Shown piece by piece: positions 12,201 through 22,938 of a stretch of DNA of 64,000 nt. The notes under the pieces were generated by a model. It was not told where the DNA came from and searched no databases. It worked only from the letters and a program-made list of their open reading frames with translations. The stretch comes from Amoebophrya sp. A120 (taxonomy: Eukaryota > Sar > Dinophyceae > Syndiniales > Amoebophryaceae): assembly GCA_905178155.1 (NCBI GenBank), contig CAJINV010000001.1, positions 7,967,599-8,031,598 of the forward strand. Direction: 5' to 3'. Position 1 is the first letter of the stretch, and every line of letters begins with the position of its first letter. Position numbers and translations under genes: made by a program.

Positions 12201-15200
12201 TTTGGTGATTACCCAGAGAGAAGCGCAGATGCGGCTGGATGACTTGCAGGAGTCGCAAAAGTTGGGCGACATTATCGTGACCGGGCCGGAGCACCGTTTG
12301 TCGCTTGAGAACAAGGCAATCGAGCTCGCAGCGTCAGAATCGCAAAAGCGGGACGTGGGCGCCAGCCGGGTTCTGTTTTCGTTGCTCCAGTACCATCGCG
12401 ACGTCGGCTTTGAGTGTTTGGACGAGTGCGACGAACTTCTGAACCCGAAGCATCAGTTAATTTACACCTTGGGCGAAGCCGAAGACATGGCTGGCGGGCG
12501 GTTTCGCTGGGTCGCTGCGAGCACAGTGCTGCGGGCCGCTTCGAAAGTTGCGGGCAAGCTGTTGGCGGAGTTCGGTCCCGACGTAGTGGACTTCAAACCA
12601 CACGCGAACACCTGCGAGTACTCTCCGCTTGGTCTGCTCGATCACCCGAAGCAGCGGGCAGCGTTCGAAAAGTTGAAGCTGCTTGTCCTGTTTGAAGTAG
12701 CGAAGAACTACGAAGCGCAGATGACCTCGGACCAAAGCAAATGGTTTAGAAATGCATCGCTCGCGGAAGACGGGGATCAATACCTGGCGAACTTGTCGGA
12801 TTCGCACAAAGACACGGCCTTGATCCTACGGGGCTTGTTGACATACGAAGTGCTCCTCGCAGTCCTCGGCAAAAGATACAGAGTCAACTTTGGCGCCCAC
12901 CCGACGAGAAAGTATAAAAGCTTGTTGGTGTTTAGACATCTGCAGGCTGTCTTAGTTTTCTGTTTTTACCTTTGGCTCGTCCTGCCGCAGCCTCCAGGTA
13001 CAAGGGGAATGGCACGTTAGAAGTGACAATCGATCTAGAGGCAGTTGCACTATTCTTTCTACTAACTTTCATGTTCCTCAATTTTAATCAGGGGTCTGCA
13101 AATGGCAGTGCCATATTTGGCGAAGGACGTCGCCAACGAGAGAACCGAGTTTGCACATCCAGATATCGCGCTCATGTTGACTTACTCGACCTATTACCAG
13201 TCTGGGCTGTCGCCGATGCAGTTGAAGGACGCTCTGACAAAGTTGCAGACGCTTTCCGACAGCCAAGCCCGCAGCATTTACCAGGACTGGACGAGAGACG
13301 CGGAAACTGTCGGCGAAGGCCTGAAATCGTATGACTCGCTAAACCTGGACGACCAGCATTGGTTCATGAAAGAACTCTACCCAGCTTTGCAGCGCCATGT
13401 CAAGGTGATTGATTTCTGGCTCACAAGTCTCGTCTACCCTTCGCAGGCTCGCCAATACGGTTTGAAATTGGTAGCAACTGCGTGGGACCTGGCTCGGGGT
13501 CCGGACACAGGTTGCGACGCTGTCACGGTTGGCTTCTCAGGTATAAACATAATAAATTGGATTTGGATTCATTGAGGGCTGCTGTTTCTTCTTTGTGTGG
13601 TCCTGGTTTTTCATCGGTACTTGTTGTTTTTCGTTGTTGCGAGCCGGCGCCATAGTGCATAGTGCGGCGTTGCGTCAAATTCTAAATTTTGCGGAAAATC
13701 AAAATAAGTAAAAACTTTCTTTTCCAGGCACCGACGATTTAAAGCCAGTGCTGCCGGCTACGGTGCAACAAAAAAACTTGCCATCGTTGAGCTCGACGAA
13801 CGGGCACCAGTTGCGGAGGCTGCTGCGTCCGGAGAACGACGAATACCTAGCTCTGCGGGACGAGAACACCGCGGCCGAGATCGTGCAGATTCTCAGCGAG
13901 CGCCAAGACATCTCAGTGGTTTTGGATCCGGGCGCGCTCGTGTTGCAGCTCTCCAACCGTGAATTTTGCCGGAGGTGGCTGCAGAAAAGGCCGGACGCCC
14001 TGGCTGCGGTTTTTTTCGACGAGGGCAACGCGATCCAGGTCATTCTGCAGGGAGCTAAGCCGGACGAGGAGGCAATTCCCTTTGCGCTCTCCAGCTTCAG
14101 CAAAGACATGACAAACTGCTTGCTGTACTTGGACGACAACCACACGAGAGGCAGCGACTTCCCCCTCGGGCCAACCTGTCGGGGTTTGCTTACATTAGGC
14201 AAAGGGCTCTGCAAGGACAAATTTTTGCAGGCCTGCAACAGGTTGCGACAGATCGGCATGGGGCAGTCTTTAACGTTCGTGGCCAGCCCAGAAGTCCATC
14301 GGCGACTGCAACAAATCCGCACGGAGGGGCTAACAAGCTTCGCCCCGAAGGCCGAGGCAGAAGAGAAAGCGCCGTCTCCAAAGTCATCCGGTAGTGCGAC
14401 GCCAAAGGCGAAGGCAAAAGCCAAGGCCAAGGCAGCCGCGGCAAAAGCTAAGGCGAAAGCTAAAGCCGCGGCGCCAAAGGCAAAAGCAGCCACTACCGTC
14501 ATGAAGAAGGCCCCCCAGCCTGCAGCGAAGAAGGGCGGCAAGCAGGCGGCTTCGAAGGAGGACGACGATGCAGAGGCGAAGCTCAGAAAGGAAATCGCTG
14601 CGCTGGAACAACTGCGGGATATGGGCATAGCGCTGAGTGCGCACCAAGAGCATCAGCTGCTGGAGAAGAAGGAAGATCTCGCATGCCTGCTTCGCGGGGA
14701 GTCTGGGGATGTAGTAAGTCCGATCGGCAAGAGTCCCTCTGCGGCGGCTGCAGCATTTAAAAAGCCTGAAGAGATGAATGACGCAGCAGCAGGGGCGCAG
14801 AACCAGCAGCAGTCCTCTTCGTCATCCACTTCTAACAACGCAATTAATGGCCTGCACAACATTCCGGTCATCCTGAGCTGGACGCTTCGCAACACGGCTG
14901 CGCGCATCTGTGACTTGCTGCCGTACTTCGCTTCGCAAGCGCGCAACTGCTTGCAGAAGACTGAGGCTGCAACGAAGTACAAGATTGCGGACGAAGTAAT
15001 AAAGATTCGCGACTTCGCTGGCGACGGATTCGAGGACGCAAAGGCTGAAAAAGCGTTGCTACACGAGACATTGACGGATTTTGCGAACGCATGCGTTGAG
15101 GACGAGACTCTCGCGCTGCAGGATTTGTACGGGCATGCGAGGAAACAGCAGACTTTGCCGGCGATCGTGCGTCAAAAGCTAAACATCTTTTTGAAGAAAA

Positions 15201-16225
15201 AGGGCAAAGCCAGCAGCGGCGCCTTCGCGCGAAAAATCGCCGAGGAAGTCGACAGCTTGGTTCCCAGCGTTACGCGCTTTGCTTCGATGTTTGACGAGGA
15301 GCAAGAAAAGGAACTGGAAGCAGAACTTGAGGAAGAATGCCAGGTGCAGCGCCCCCCCGCCGCGGAAGCGGCCGCGACCTTCATTTCCGACAACTTGAAG
15401 CGCGTTGCGACGTACGTCAAACAAGACAAGATTTGCCCCTTCTTCGACGGGTTGTTCAAGCCGTTGGAGAAAATTTTGAGCGACACTGGTCTCGCCCTGA
15501 CCTTTCCCGGGTTGCAGGACACGGTCTTCGTCACGCAGGCCTGGTTGCAGACCATTACCGCCAACAAGGAGAGTAAGAAGGTGCTCGCGGCCTACCTGAA
15601 AATGCCGGATTTTCTGATTCGCGTGCGGGTTCCGTCGCAGGGTACGCGGAACGGCAAGCAGGTGTACCTCGTGATCTCTAACTTCGAGGCGGACGAACTG
15701 TTCGCGACTAGTGACAAGCTGATTCTGTTCAGCCCTCTGGTGAGGCAAGACCAAAGTCCTGTTCTCGTGCGGGACCGCGCAATACCGGGGACCGAAGAGG
15801 GGTCAACCACCGACAACGAGCCGCAAAGCAACCCGTTTCAGCTGGTGATGATAAAGAACGTAGCTCCGGCTCGGTCCACCGTGGACGACTTTGTGTTCGC
15901 AGCGTTGCATGTGCTGGCGGGATCTGTGTATGCGGATGGTGCGTTGATGGAAAAAATCGGAAAATATTTCGCATTGATCAGTCGGCAACACTCACAATTT
16001 CGGGCAATGCTGAAGGACCAGAACATCGACCAAGATGGGTTTGTGCTACCGGCCGGCAGCGCCCGGGATTCTCTCGGAGTTTCCGCTTCGCCGTTTGAAA
16101 AATCGATGGTGAAGCCGCTGCGGAACTTCTTGGCCCAGGCCCGCCACTTGCAAGCGGAAATGGCGACAAGTCCGCTCGGAAGGTTGCTGGGCTGCGACAG
16201 TCTGAATACCGATACTGTAGTTTAG
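3225..16225 (+). CDS. Giant DUF3638/DUF3645-family protein (4 exons, 4165 aa)
   Basis: Exons are 3225-4728, 4865-12911, 13092-13540 and 13728-16225; introns are GT-AG and the sum is exactly 4166 codons. The N-terminal part resembles the start of fungal and oomycete giants of this family (NCAEENQTGSKFIIHLHNFL onward). The signature block lies near residues 2880-3030: RLLQQNMGEGKTAVTLPL, with a Walker-A-like MGEGKT at 2888-2893, and DECDELLNPKHQLIYT at about 3021. Next come VNFGAHPTRKGLQMAVPYLA and a YLDDNHTRGSDFPL segment, both typical of the family. A Lys/Ala-only linker (DNA 14398-14505) precedes a less conserved C-terminal region. Family members are sometimes labelled ubiquitin hydrolases in databases, but I see no Cys/His catalytic pair I could defend. 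The P-loop suggests nucleotide binding. Function is unknown. Confidence 0.85.
14398..14505 (+). repeat. Lys/Ala low-complexity tract in the DUF3638 gene
   Basis: The DNA encodes alternating Lys-Ala units (KAKAKAKAKAAAAKAKAKAK and so on), resembling a histone-H1-like basic tail. It separates the conserved family core from the C-terminal extension and probably acts as a flexible linker or nucleic-acid-binding tail. Confidence 0.8.
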
Positions 16226-17269
16226 TGGTACGAAGCAGGTTTGTTATTCCGAATAATCGATCGGTCAGTGTGAGAGCTACTAAAGACGAACTTTTGAAGA
16301 AAAAGAAAAAACGGTCCTGGTACAAGTAAGAAAACTGGATAGGAAAAGGAGTAGAACTCTGGGATAAAATAAGTACTCAGGTAGCTACTGAGCGAAATGA
16401 TATGACGCGAACTTTTTTTGTTTTACTTTTACCTTACGATAAGTGCTAGCAGTGCCAGTTATATGTGTGATTTACAAAAGAGATGATGCGTGTGCCAGCG
16501 TTTTATAAACTAAGTTTTTTTACGCAGAAACAAATTCCGAATTTCCGAGAACTATGGTTTGACTATCGATCGCTGCGAAATGCAAATGGAAGAATCACAG
16601 ATGAATTATATGACGAGGCGACGAAATACTTTTGGCGACAGTGAAAATCAAACCTATGAGTACGAGAACCTAGCAGATTGGTCAGAATTTTTCAGCGATA
16701 AAGCACCACATTCGAACAAGCGAAAAATAACTGGATTGAAGGCGGCACGTGTTATCCTCGAACCTTTGCGTGTGAAAGTATTGATCGAATTTTTGCTTCA
16801 TGCGGCGGCAGCGCAAAAGGAAAGCCAGGCGCGCGCTCTTTGTTGTGTTTCTCACACAAAACGCAATTTTCGGTGGCGACTTCGAAAGCAAGGATCCACT
16901 TGCCGTTCTGGGCTGATAGATTCGGATTCCGGTTTACCATCATCTCTGCTCGGATGGAGGAGTCAATTTCGAATCAGCATTGACGCAGACTTGCTTTTCA
17001 AATTTTCCTGCTTGCAGCCTAACCGGTCTTTGATCACATGCAAGAATTCATTCTGTGGCTTTTTCTGCTATTTTTTTTCGTTTTCCTGTACTTAGCTTAT
17101 CAGGAAACACTTCTCGTGCCCGTTTCTATTTGACTTTTTGCCCCGAGTTTCTTTCAAACGTAATAAATTCATTGCATTTCATTTTCATATGTAAGTGGCT
17201 GAGCGCCGCTGGTGAGGTCGTTTTTTACAAAAGAGAAAATCACAAGAATCGTCAGAAGATTGATAGAAA
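16226..17269. other. Intergenic, no supported gene
   Basis: About 1 kb of AT-rich DNA. An open frame from an ATG at 16580 to 17095 (172 codons) has irregular composition and a Cys/Phe-rich end, with no recognisable family. I treat it as unsupported. Confidence 0.4.
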
Positions 17270-18799
17270 ATGTCGACGCTGCGAACGATGCTTCTCGCAG
17301 GAATTCTAACACTGCACCTGTGCTCGATTCCAACGGTAAGTTCCAGCCTCGCGGCGAAATTCAAAACACCTGCGACTGCCCAGGAAAAAGATTCATCCAT
17401 GACAGGCGGCGATCCAGATAGCGAGCAACCTACGCAAGGAATGAAAATCAACGAAACCCAAGTCCTCCTGCAGCAGCACTACGAGGCCGCTGCCTCTGCT
17501 CCGCCAGTGGCCGTCGTCGTGGTGAAGTATCTGATAAGTGGCACGATTTTTGCGCAAATCCCGATTCCCGGACGGAACGGCGATTTTCTGCAGCAAAGCA
17601 AACCCTATACCGTGCGACAACTTCTGAACGCCGACCAGTTTCGCTTGGAGATTGAAAACAACAGCAAGCCGTCTAAGTCTGATTCCAAGATTCGCCGCGC
17701 CTTCCGCCTGTTCGACGAGACCGGAAGCCGGAAACTCGGGCTAGACTCGGAGATTGATTTCAAGGAAAGGGAAACGGCAACGGACACTTTCCCTGCGACC
17801 GGCGGGATGCAAGATGTTGTTGTTCCCAGCGCGACCAGGTGGTATGCCACCATCGGGATCGTGGACGTGAGTCTCGACGTTCTGGATCCGGAGAGCTGGT
17901 GGGCGCATGGGACGGAGAACATGCCGTTTTCGAACCACCTGGCCGCGATCAAATCCAATCTGCACTTGTACCTCAATAACGATGGAACGATCAGGCAAAA
18001 GGGCACGCTTCCCGACGGATCGTTTCCTTTTGGAAGCTTTTTCGCACAAGTGCACGACTGGGTGCAGCACGCGCGCGCGAACAACAAAGGCTTCTTCTAC
18101 GGATACCAGTTCTACAATGCGGCGGAGGGGCCGGGGCTGCCGGGGCACCGCATGCTGTTTTCCGCAGACGCGGCGGCGCTGCTGCAGTTTCAGGCCGAGG
18201 CGGCGAACGCGCGCGGCCTGCAGACGCCGCACCAACAGGGTCGGAGTGCGTGGAGCATTGACGTTGGAGACCCCTACTTCTGGACGCGGTCTCCGGAGCG
18301 CTACTTTTACGACACACTTTGGGTTTCGTATAAAGACGAGGAGAAACAGAAAACGGAGAGAGGAGAAATAGAACCTGATCACATAGAGCAAGCTGACAAA
18401 AGGACATCCAGCTACTGGATTAGGAGCGCCTCGGCAGCCCCGGTGCTGCACGACGTGCCCTTTGGTCAGGTGCAATACCCGATGAGGAAAATGCCGGACT
18501 TTAGCAAAGATCGCGTCAAAGACGACTTGCACCTCGAATTTTTCGTGCCGAGCGCGACGGCAGAGGCTGAGTGGAAGACGGTCTCCGTGCTGTCGAAAGG
18601 AGTCAACATAGCCACCTACACGTTCCAAAGAAGTCCACGGCCGCGGGGAGCGTTTCAGTTGCGCAACGCCGCGCTGCGTGGTGCTAATGTAGACGACTCG
18701 ACGTTTGCGTGGAAGTGCACACGCATCAGCATCAATTTAAGCAACGGCGGGCGGTATACACATGTTTTCTCAGTGTCCCAGCCACTGGGGGGCTCGTGA
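17270..18799 (+). CDS. Secreted protein of unknown function (509 aa)
   Basis: Single open frame. The ATG at 17270 is followed by a clear signal peptide (MSTLRTMLLAGILTLHLCSI, cleavage probably near residue 25-30), so the mature protein enters the secretory pathway. The mature part is mixed alpha/beta in look, rich in aromatic residues and Asp, with only one clear Cys (in FAWKCTR) after the signal peptide. I recognise no domain. A consensus-like GTAAGT at 17337 and a CAG at about 17380 bracket 48 nt of open frame that could be a short in-frame intron; the reading frame cannot decide this. In a parasite such a protein would be an effector or surface candidate, but that is inference. Confidence 0.7.
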   Translation: MSTLRTMLLAGILTLHLCSIPTVSSSLAAKFKTPATAQEKDSSMTGGDPDSEQPTQGMKINETQVLLQQHYEAAASAPPVAVVVVKYLISGTIFAQIPIPGRNGDFLQQSKPYTVRQLLNADQFRLEIENNSKPSKSDSKIRRAFRLFDETGSRKLGLDSEIDFKERETATDTFPATGGMQDVVVPSATRWYATIGIVDVSLDVLDPESWWAHGTENMPFSNHLAAIKSNLHLYLNNDGTIRQKGTLPDGSFPFGSFFAQVHDWVQHARANNKGFFYGYQFYNAAEGPGLPGHRMLFSADAAALLQFQAEAANARGLQTPHQQGRSAWSIDVGDPYFWTRSPERYFYDTLWVSYKDEEKQKTERGEIEPDHIEQADKRTSSYWIRSASAAPVLHDVPFGQVQYPMRKMPDFSKDRVKDDLHLEFFVPSATAEAEWKTVSVLSKGVNIATYTFQRSPRPRGAFQLRNAALRGANVDDSTFAWKCTRISINLSNGGRYTHVFSVSQPLGGS

Positions 18800-19539
18800 T
18801 ATGTGGCAAGCAAAAGGGTGGTGCGATGTGAACAATAGGTTTCGACATAGATTTCAAAAATGTATTTATTCCCGTGAAAGAGCAGCTCCCTTGTTGTTCT
18901 TCATGGAGATGAAAATTGCTTTTGCTGCACTAAAGATACTTAGATCAATGCATCATGCCCGTGCTTTGTTGGCTTGCTCTTACTTCCGTATAATGTCATG
19001 TTTGCGAAAACGAACAAAAGTTGTAGCCGACAATAGAATAGACCGATGTTGGCATGTGAAACCAAGTTGTCATTCGAAAATTCGTAGGATGAGAACGCCG
19101 TTTCTGCGCACAACTGGTTTCAGGCGGTAAACTTGTACAGTAATCGAAGCAAGATGAAGATCAAAAAGCTACGTCAATGATAAGGCAAAAGCAGTGGTAT
19201 AAAAAGAGTTACTTGTTATGGTTGTTCTTCTGCTTGGACATGCGCTTGCGTGCCCCGATCTACGTTGCAGTTTACTTATCGTAGTCCTCCCTGTCATCTC
19301 ATCGTTAGTATCGCTCGTCTGTGAAAGTGTCGCACTTACTTCGTCGTCGCAAAGGAGAAGGCATGAAGAAAGGCACTGTAGTCGAATAGACCTGATCGTG
19401 TTCTTGGCTCGTCGTCGTTACTGTGATTCGTTAAACTGGTGCTGTGATTCGATCGGTCTAGCCTCTTAAGTACTATGTCTCTTTCTGCTGTTGCTGCAAA
19501 AATATCATAACACTAGGCAGAGGCACCGCGAAAAAGAAA
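18800..19539. other. Intergenic, no supported gene
   Basis: About 740 bp without a convincing ORF. It must contain the 3' end of the secreted-protein gene and the promoter of the acidic-protein gene. Confidence 0.5.
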
Positions 19540-22500
19540 ATGGAAGACGCAGAAGCAATCACGATGGCGCTTCAGGGTGCCATCCCCCTGGCGCTCCGAG
19601 ACACGCTGGAAAACATTTGTGAAAAGTACGTCACTAGCGCGGCAGAGTTGAAGCAAATGGTCCTAGAGCTCGGCACCACGGACCGCCCGCAGGTCAAAAT
19701 CGAGGACGAGAGCGAGGGGACGTCGGCGCAGAGCGGAAAAGGCAGCTCGCTCGTTGACGATGGGGAGAACGAGGGGGACTCTGCCGCTGAGGCGAAAGAC
19801 GTGAGTGACGACGATGCAGCAAATCCGGATCACGGTGCTAACGAAGATAATATGACGGAGGAATCATCTGGTCCTGGCGACGAAAGTGGAAGCGGTGATT
19901 CGGAAGCGAAGAACACTGGTGATGACGTTGCAGCACAATCCGACGACCATGGTGCTCAGGAGGATAATGCTACGGTTGAAGAAGAAAGTGGAAGTCCTGA
20001 TGAAGAAAGTGGAAGCGGTTCTTCGGACGAACAAGCGAACACTTCTGAAGAAGGTCCTGCTGAAGCCGAAGCCGTTTCAAACTTTCCGCCGTACCCCGCC
20101 ATCGCTGCCCGGGCCGAGGCCCGTCTTTCCGCCGGGGTTCTGCCCGGCGCCACTTCGGGCATGGCGGCCCCGGACAGCCAAGTTCCCCCGCACTTGGATT
20201 TTTTGCCGCAGTCTTTTCTAAAAGAGACACTGGCGCGCGGTAACTACTGGATTGACGGACCCATCGGCTACAAAAAGTACCACTACGACGGACACAAACT
20301 TTGTCCGGTGGCCGCTGAAGAACCTGCGGAGGAGCCGGAACAAGTGGAGAAGAAACCCGAGACTGGTTGGGGCTCTTCTTGGGGCTCCTTGGGCGCAGAT
20401 GCGAAAGATGCTGCCAGCAGTAGCACATCGGAAGAATCGTCCAAAGCGAGCAAGACGCCGGGGCCGCCGGAGCTGTGCATTGTCGGGGGTAAGCTGTACA
20501 ACGCCGATAACAATTGGTACTGGGCACAGATGCCGCAGCGCCGGTATTTCCGTCTCAACCCTGACGAGGACACGGCAAAAATCATCGCGGAGCAGCGGAC
20601 TGCGACATCCGAGAGCGATGCCCATCCGCACAAAGGGGAGCACTGGCACGTTTCGCCGGCCGGGGCGAAGTTGCAGGAGGATAAGGTTCTTGCTGCGGGG
20701 GAAGAATCGCCCGCGGACGCGGAAGATAAACCCGACGAAAAAAATGAAAGTGGAGATGGCGATGAAGCGGGAAAAGCAGGAACGGGTGCTGACACTGACG
20801 AAGGCAAAGATGACGGAGGTGTTGAAGAGGCAGATGCAGGTGCAGCTGCGCCTGAAACAGAAACTGATAAAAGCGGGGATCATGGTGAAGCGGCAAATGA
20901 AGCAGGACCGGGTGCGCAGACTGACGGGACAGACGAAAATGAAGGAAGTAAAGAGGCAGATGCAGCGCCAGAAGCGGATGATGGTTTTTCAGCTCTTGAA
21001 AGGAAAAGAGAACGAATCCAAACTTCAGTTTTTGCCGAGCAAGCAGATGAGGCCTCCGAAACTGCAAAGCAAGAGGAGGGTGTTGCTGCTGCAGCCGCAG
21101 ATGGAGAAGCAAAGATGGACGTCGACCCGGCACCTGAGGGTGACGACCAGAGCGGTGCAGCTGTTGATTCTGAGAAACAAGATGAAGGCGACAGCGGGGA
21201 TGGGGAGATGCATATGGACAGCGATTCGCCCGCGGATGGAGACGGAAGTAGCGAAAAGAACCCAGAAGATCACGATGATGTTGAAGACCACACTACTGAC
21301 GACGCAGCTGCAGAGCAGGAGTCGAAACAAAGCCCACACCACCACACGCCCGACAGTGGACGAAAAGCGAAAAATCATGACGCGGAAGATCCCGCTGCAC
21401 GTCCGGGCCTGACCGTGACGGAGAGCGCGAACCCCGGGTCCAAGGTTTTGAAGAAACTGAACGCGCAGTACCCGGCGGTGGTTCTCGAGGAACCGACGCA
21501 GCAGTTTCCGCACCGTGCCAAATTCTTCTTTCCGGGTAAAAGCGTCGCTGGGTGGGCGACCTGGACCGGGAACGTGCACGATATCGGAGACCATCCACAA
21601 ACGGAGTTCATGGTCAAGAACCAGTTCCGGCCCAAGAATTTCGTCGACTATGTCCGACTGGCACGGTTTGATACCGTCGCGGAGGAAAAGAAGCTGCAGC
21701 AACAATGGAGGGGCTTGTACGAAAACCTGATGCCAAATAAATTGGAGGGACTCTACGAGGATGAAAAATTGAAGAAACAGGAAGAAATGGCGAATGCGCA
21801 CAAGCCGAATCCGGAGGAACTGTCTAAGAAGAAGAGAAAAATCACCGACGAGCTTCGACACGCACACTGCCTCGACGTGAGGTATGGCCGGAGCGAGACG
21901 AAGCAGGCGAGTTTGCGGTGTGCCGCCGGGGAGGTGGTCGACAAGTTGCTTGGGCGGCTGCGCATCACTTCGGAGATCATCCGCAATCCGGATGCCGTCA
22001 TTCCCTACAAGGAACCTGTTACAATTCGTGGCGCTGAGGCGGTCAGCACTTCGGCATCGTCGGCCACAGAAGAGGATCCAGTCGGCGGCACGGCCGAAGA
22101 CGTTTTGCGGGCGAGCGAGAAGCCAACGAAAATTTCCTACTTCACCGATTTCAACTTATCGGACGCGATGAAGACCGAGGGCGAACGGACGAGAGTGGCG
22201 AGTTTCCTCAACGATTTCCTGTTTTTTCCCAAGGATAAACGGAAAAGTTACAAGCTGCAAGTCATCGGCCCCGATGCGCCGCTGAACTACCCGAGTTACG
22301 TCAAGAAGGAATTGGAGCACCCGCGGGCCTGGGATCGTAAGTTTCACGAAAAGCCTGCTACTGACGACGTGACAGTCGAATCTTCTTCCAAAGATTCTGA
22401 CGTTCCGTCTTTTGCAAGTAAGTTCAACGCGGGTGAAGGCTACGGGACCCCCGAAGCACCGATGCTTGATAAGCCGAAGGACCTGGACTTTCAGACACGC

Positions 22501-22938
22501 GCGGACGACGCGATGTCGATTGGCGTACCGAAACTGGTAACGAAACCGCTGACAAATCTCCACTCAGCAGACGATGCGTCCAACACTGCGGCCTTTTTTT
22601 CCGTCAGGAAAAGACCGCCAAGTGAGAAAAGCAAGCAGCACAAGCCCGTGTTGGCGTTCCTGTTCGAAAGCGACGACGCCGTTCAAGGGAGAAAAGCGCG
22701 CAAGGAGGTGCTGCAGCCCAGCATGAGCGATGATGGTGCCTCGCGCATGCTGTACTTGGGGGAGGACGCGGAAAGCCCGTTGGTGTCTGCGCCGTGTCAC
22801 GAGGGGGAACCCTTCTCGTGCATGCCTGAGCTGCGGAAGTATCTGGGTCTGCCAGAACGGCGGCCCGCACAGAACCTGGAAAATAGTCTGCAGGAATGGT
22901 GGTCCAGCTACATGCAACACAAACGAATCCTTGCGTAG
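19540..22938 (+). CDS. Acidic, largely disordered protein, function unknown (1132 aa)
   Basis: Single open frame from the ATG at 19540. Residues 1-50 look helical. Residues about 55-190 and 370-620 are Glu/Asp/Ser/Ala-rich repeats with no fold expected. Between them (about 190-360) and after residue 620 the sequence has normal complexity, with aromatic residues and motifs such as HRAKFFFPGKSVAGWATW and LNYPSYVKKELEHPRAW, suggesting folded modules. A basic patch (KKKRKI near residue 767) could be a nuclear localisation signal. I do not recognise the family. Highly acidic proteins of this kind are often chromatin or nucleolar factors, but no motif proves it. Codon use matches the neighbouring genes. 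Confidence 0.75.
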   Translation: MEDAEAITMALQGAIPLALRDTLENICEKYVTSAAELKQMVLELGTTDRPQVKIEDESEGTSAQSGKGSSLVDDGENEGDSAAEAKDVSDDDAANPDHGANEDNMTEESSGPGDESGSGDSEAKNTGDDVAAQSDDHGAQEDNATVEEESGSPDEESGSGSSDEQANTSEEGPAEAEAVSNFPPYPAIAARAEARLSAGVLPGATSGMAAPDSQVPPHLDFLPQSFLKETLARGNYWIDGPIGYKKYHYDGHKLCPVAAEEPAEEPEQVEKKPETGWGSSWGSLGADAKDAASSSTSEESSKASKTPGPPELCIVGGKLYNADNNWYWAQMPQRRYFRLNPDEDTAKIIAEQRTATSESDAHPHKGEHWHVSPAGAKLQEDKVLAAGEESPADAEDKPDEKNESGDGDEAGKAGTGADTDEGKDDGGVEEADAGAAAPETETDKSGDHGEAANEAGPGAQTDGTDENEGSKEADAAPEADDGFSALERKRERIQTSVFAEQADEASETAKQEEGVAAAAADGEAKMDVDPAPEGDDQSGAAVDSEKQDEGDSGDGEMHMDSDSPADGDGSSEKNPEDHDDVEDHTTDDAAAEQESKQSPHHHTPDSGRKAKNHDAEDPAARPGLTVTESANPGSKVLKKLNAQYPAVVLEEPTQQFPHRAKFFFPGKSVAGWATWTGNVHDIGDHPQTEFMVKNQFRPKNFVDYVRLARFDTVAEEKKLQQQWRGLYENLMPNKLEGLYEDEKLKKQEEMANAHKPNPEELSKKKRKITDELRHAHCLDVRYGRSETKQASLRCAAGEVVDKLLGRLRITSEIIRNPDAVIPYKEPVTIRGAEAVSTSASSATEEDPVGGTAEDVLRASEKPTKISYFTDFNLSDAMKTEGERTRVASFLNDFLFFPKDKRKSYKLQVIGPDAPLNYPSYVKKELEHPRAWDRKFHEKPATDDVTVESSSKDSDVPSFASKFNAGEGYGTPEAPMLDKPKDLDFQTRADDAMSIGVPKLVTKPLTNLHSADDASNTAAFFSVRKRPPSEKSKQHKPVLAFLFESDDAVQGRKARKEVLQPSMSDDGASRMLYLGEDAESPLVSAPCHEGEPFSCMPELRKYLGLPERRPAQNLENSLQEWWSSYMQHKRILA

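Noticed and set aside
12972-13091. Extra exon around 12998-13060 in the DUF3638 gene
   Set aside because: Family resemblance requires TRK to be followed directly by GLQMAVPY, which the 12911/13092 join provides.
16580-17095. 172-codon + strand frame
   Set aside because: No conserved motif, irregular composition, and an AT-rich intergenic setting.
17741-18628. 295-codon - strand frame
   Set aside because: Shadow of the secreted-protein gene, which has a signal peptide and better codon pattern on the + strand.
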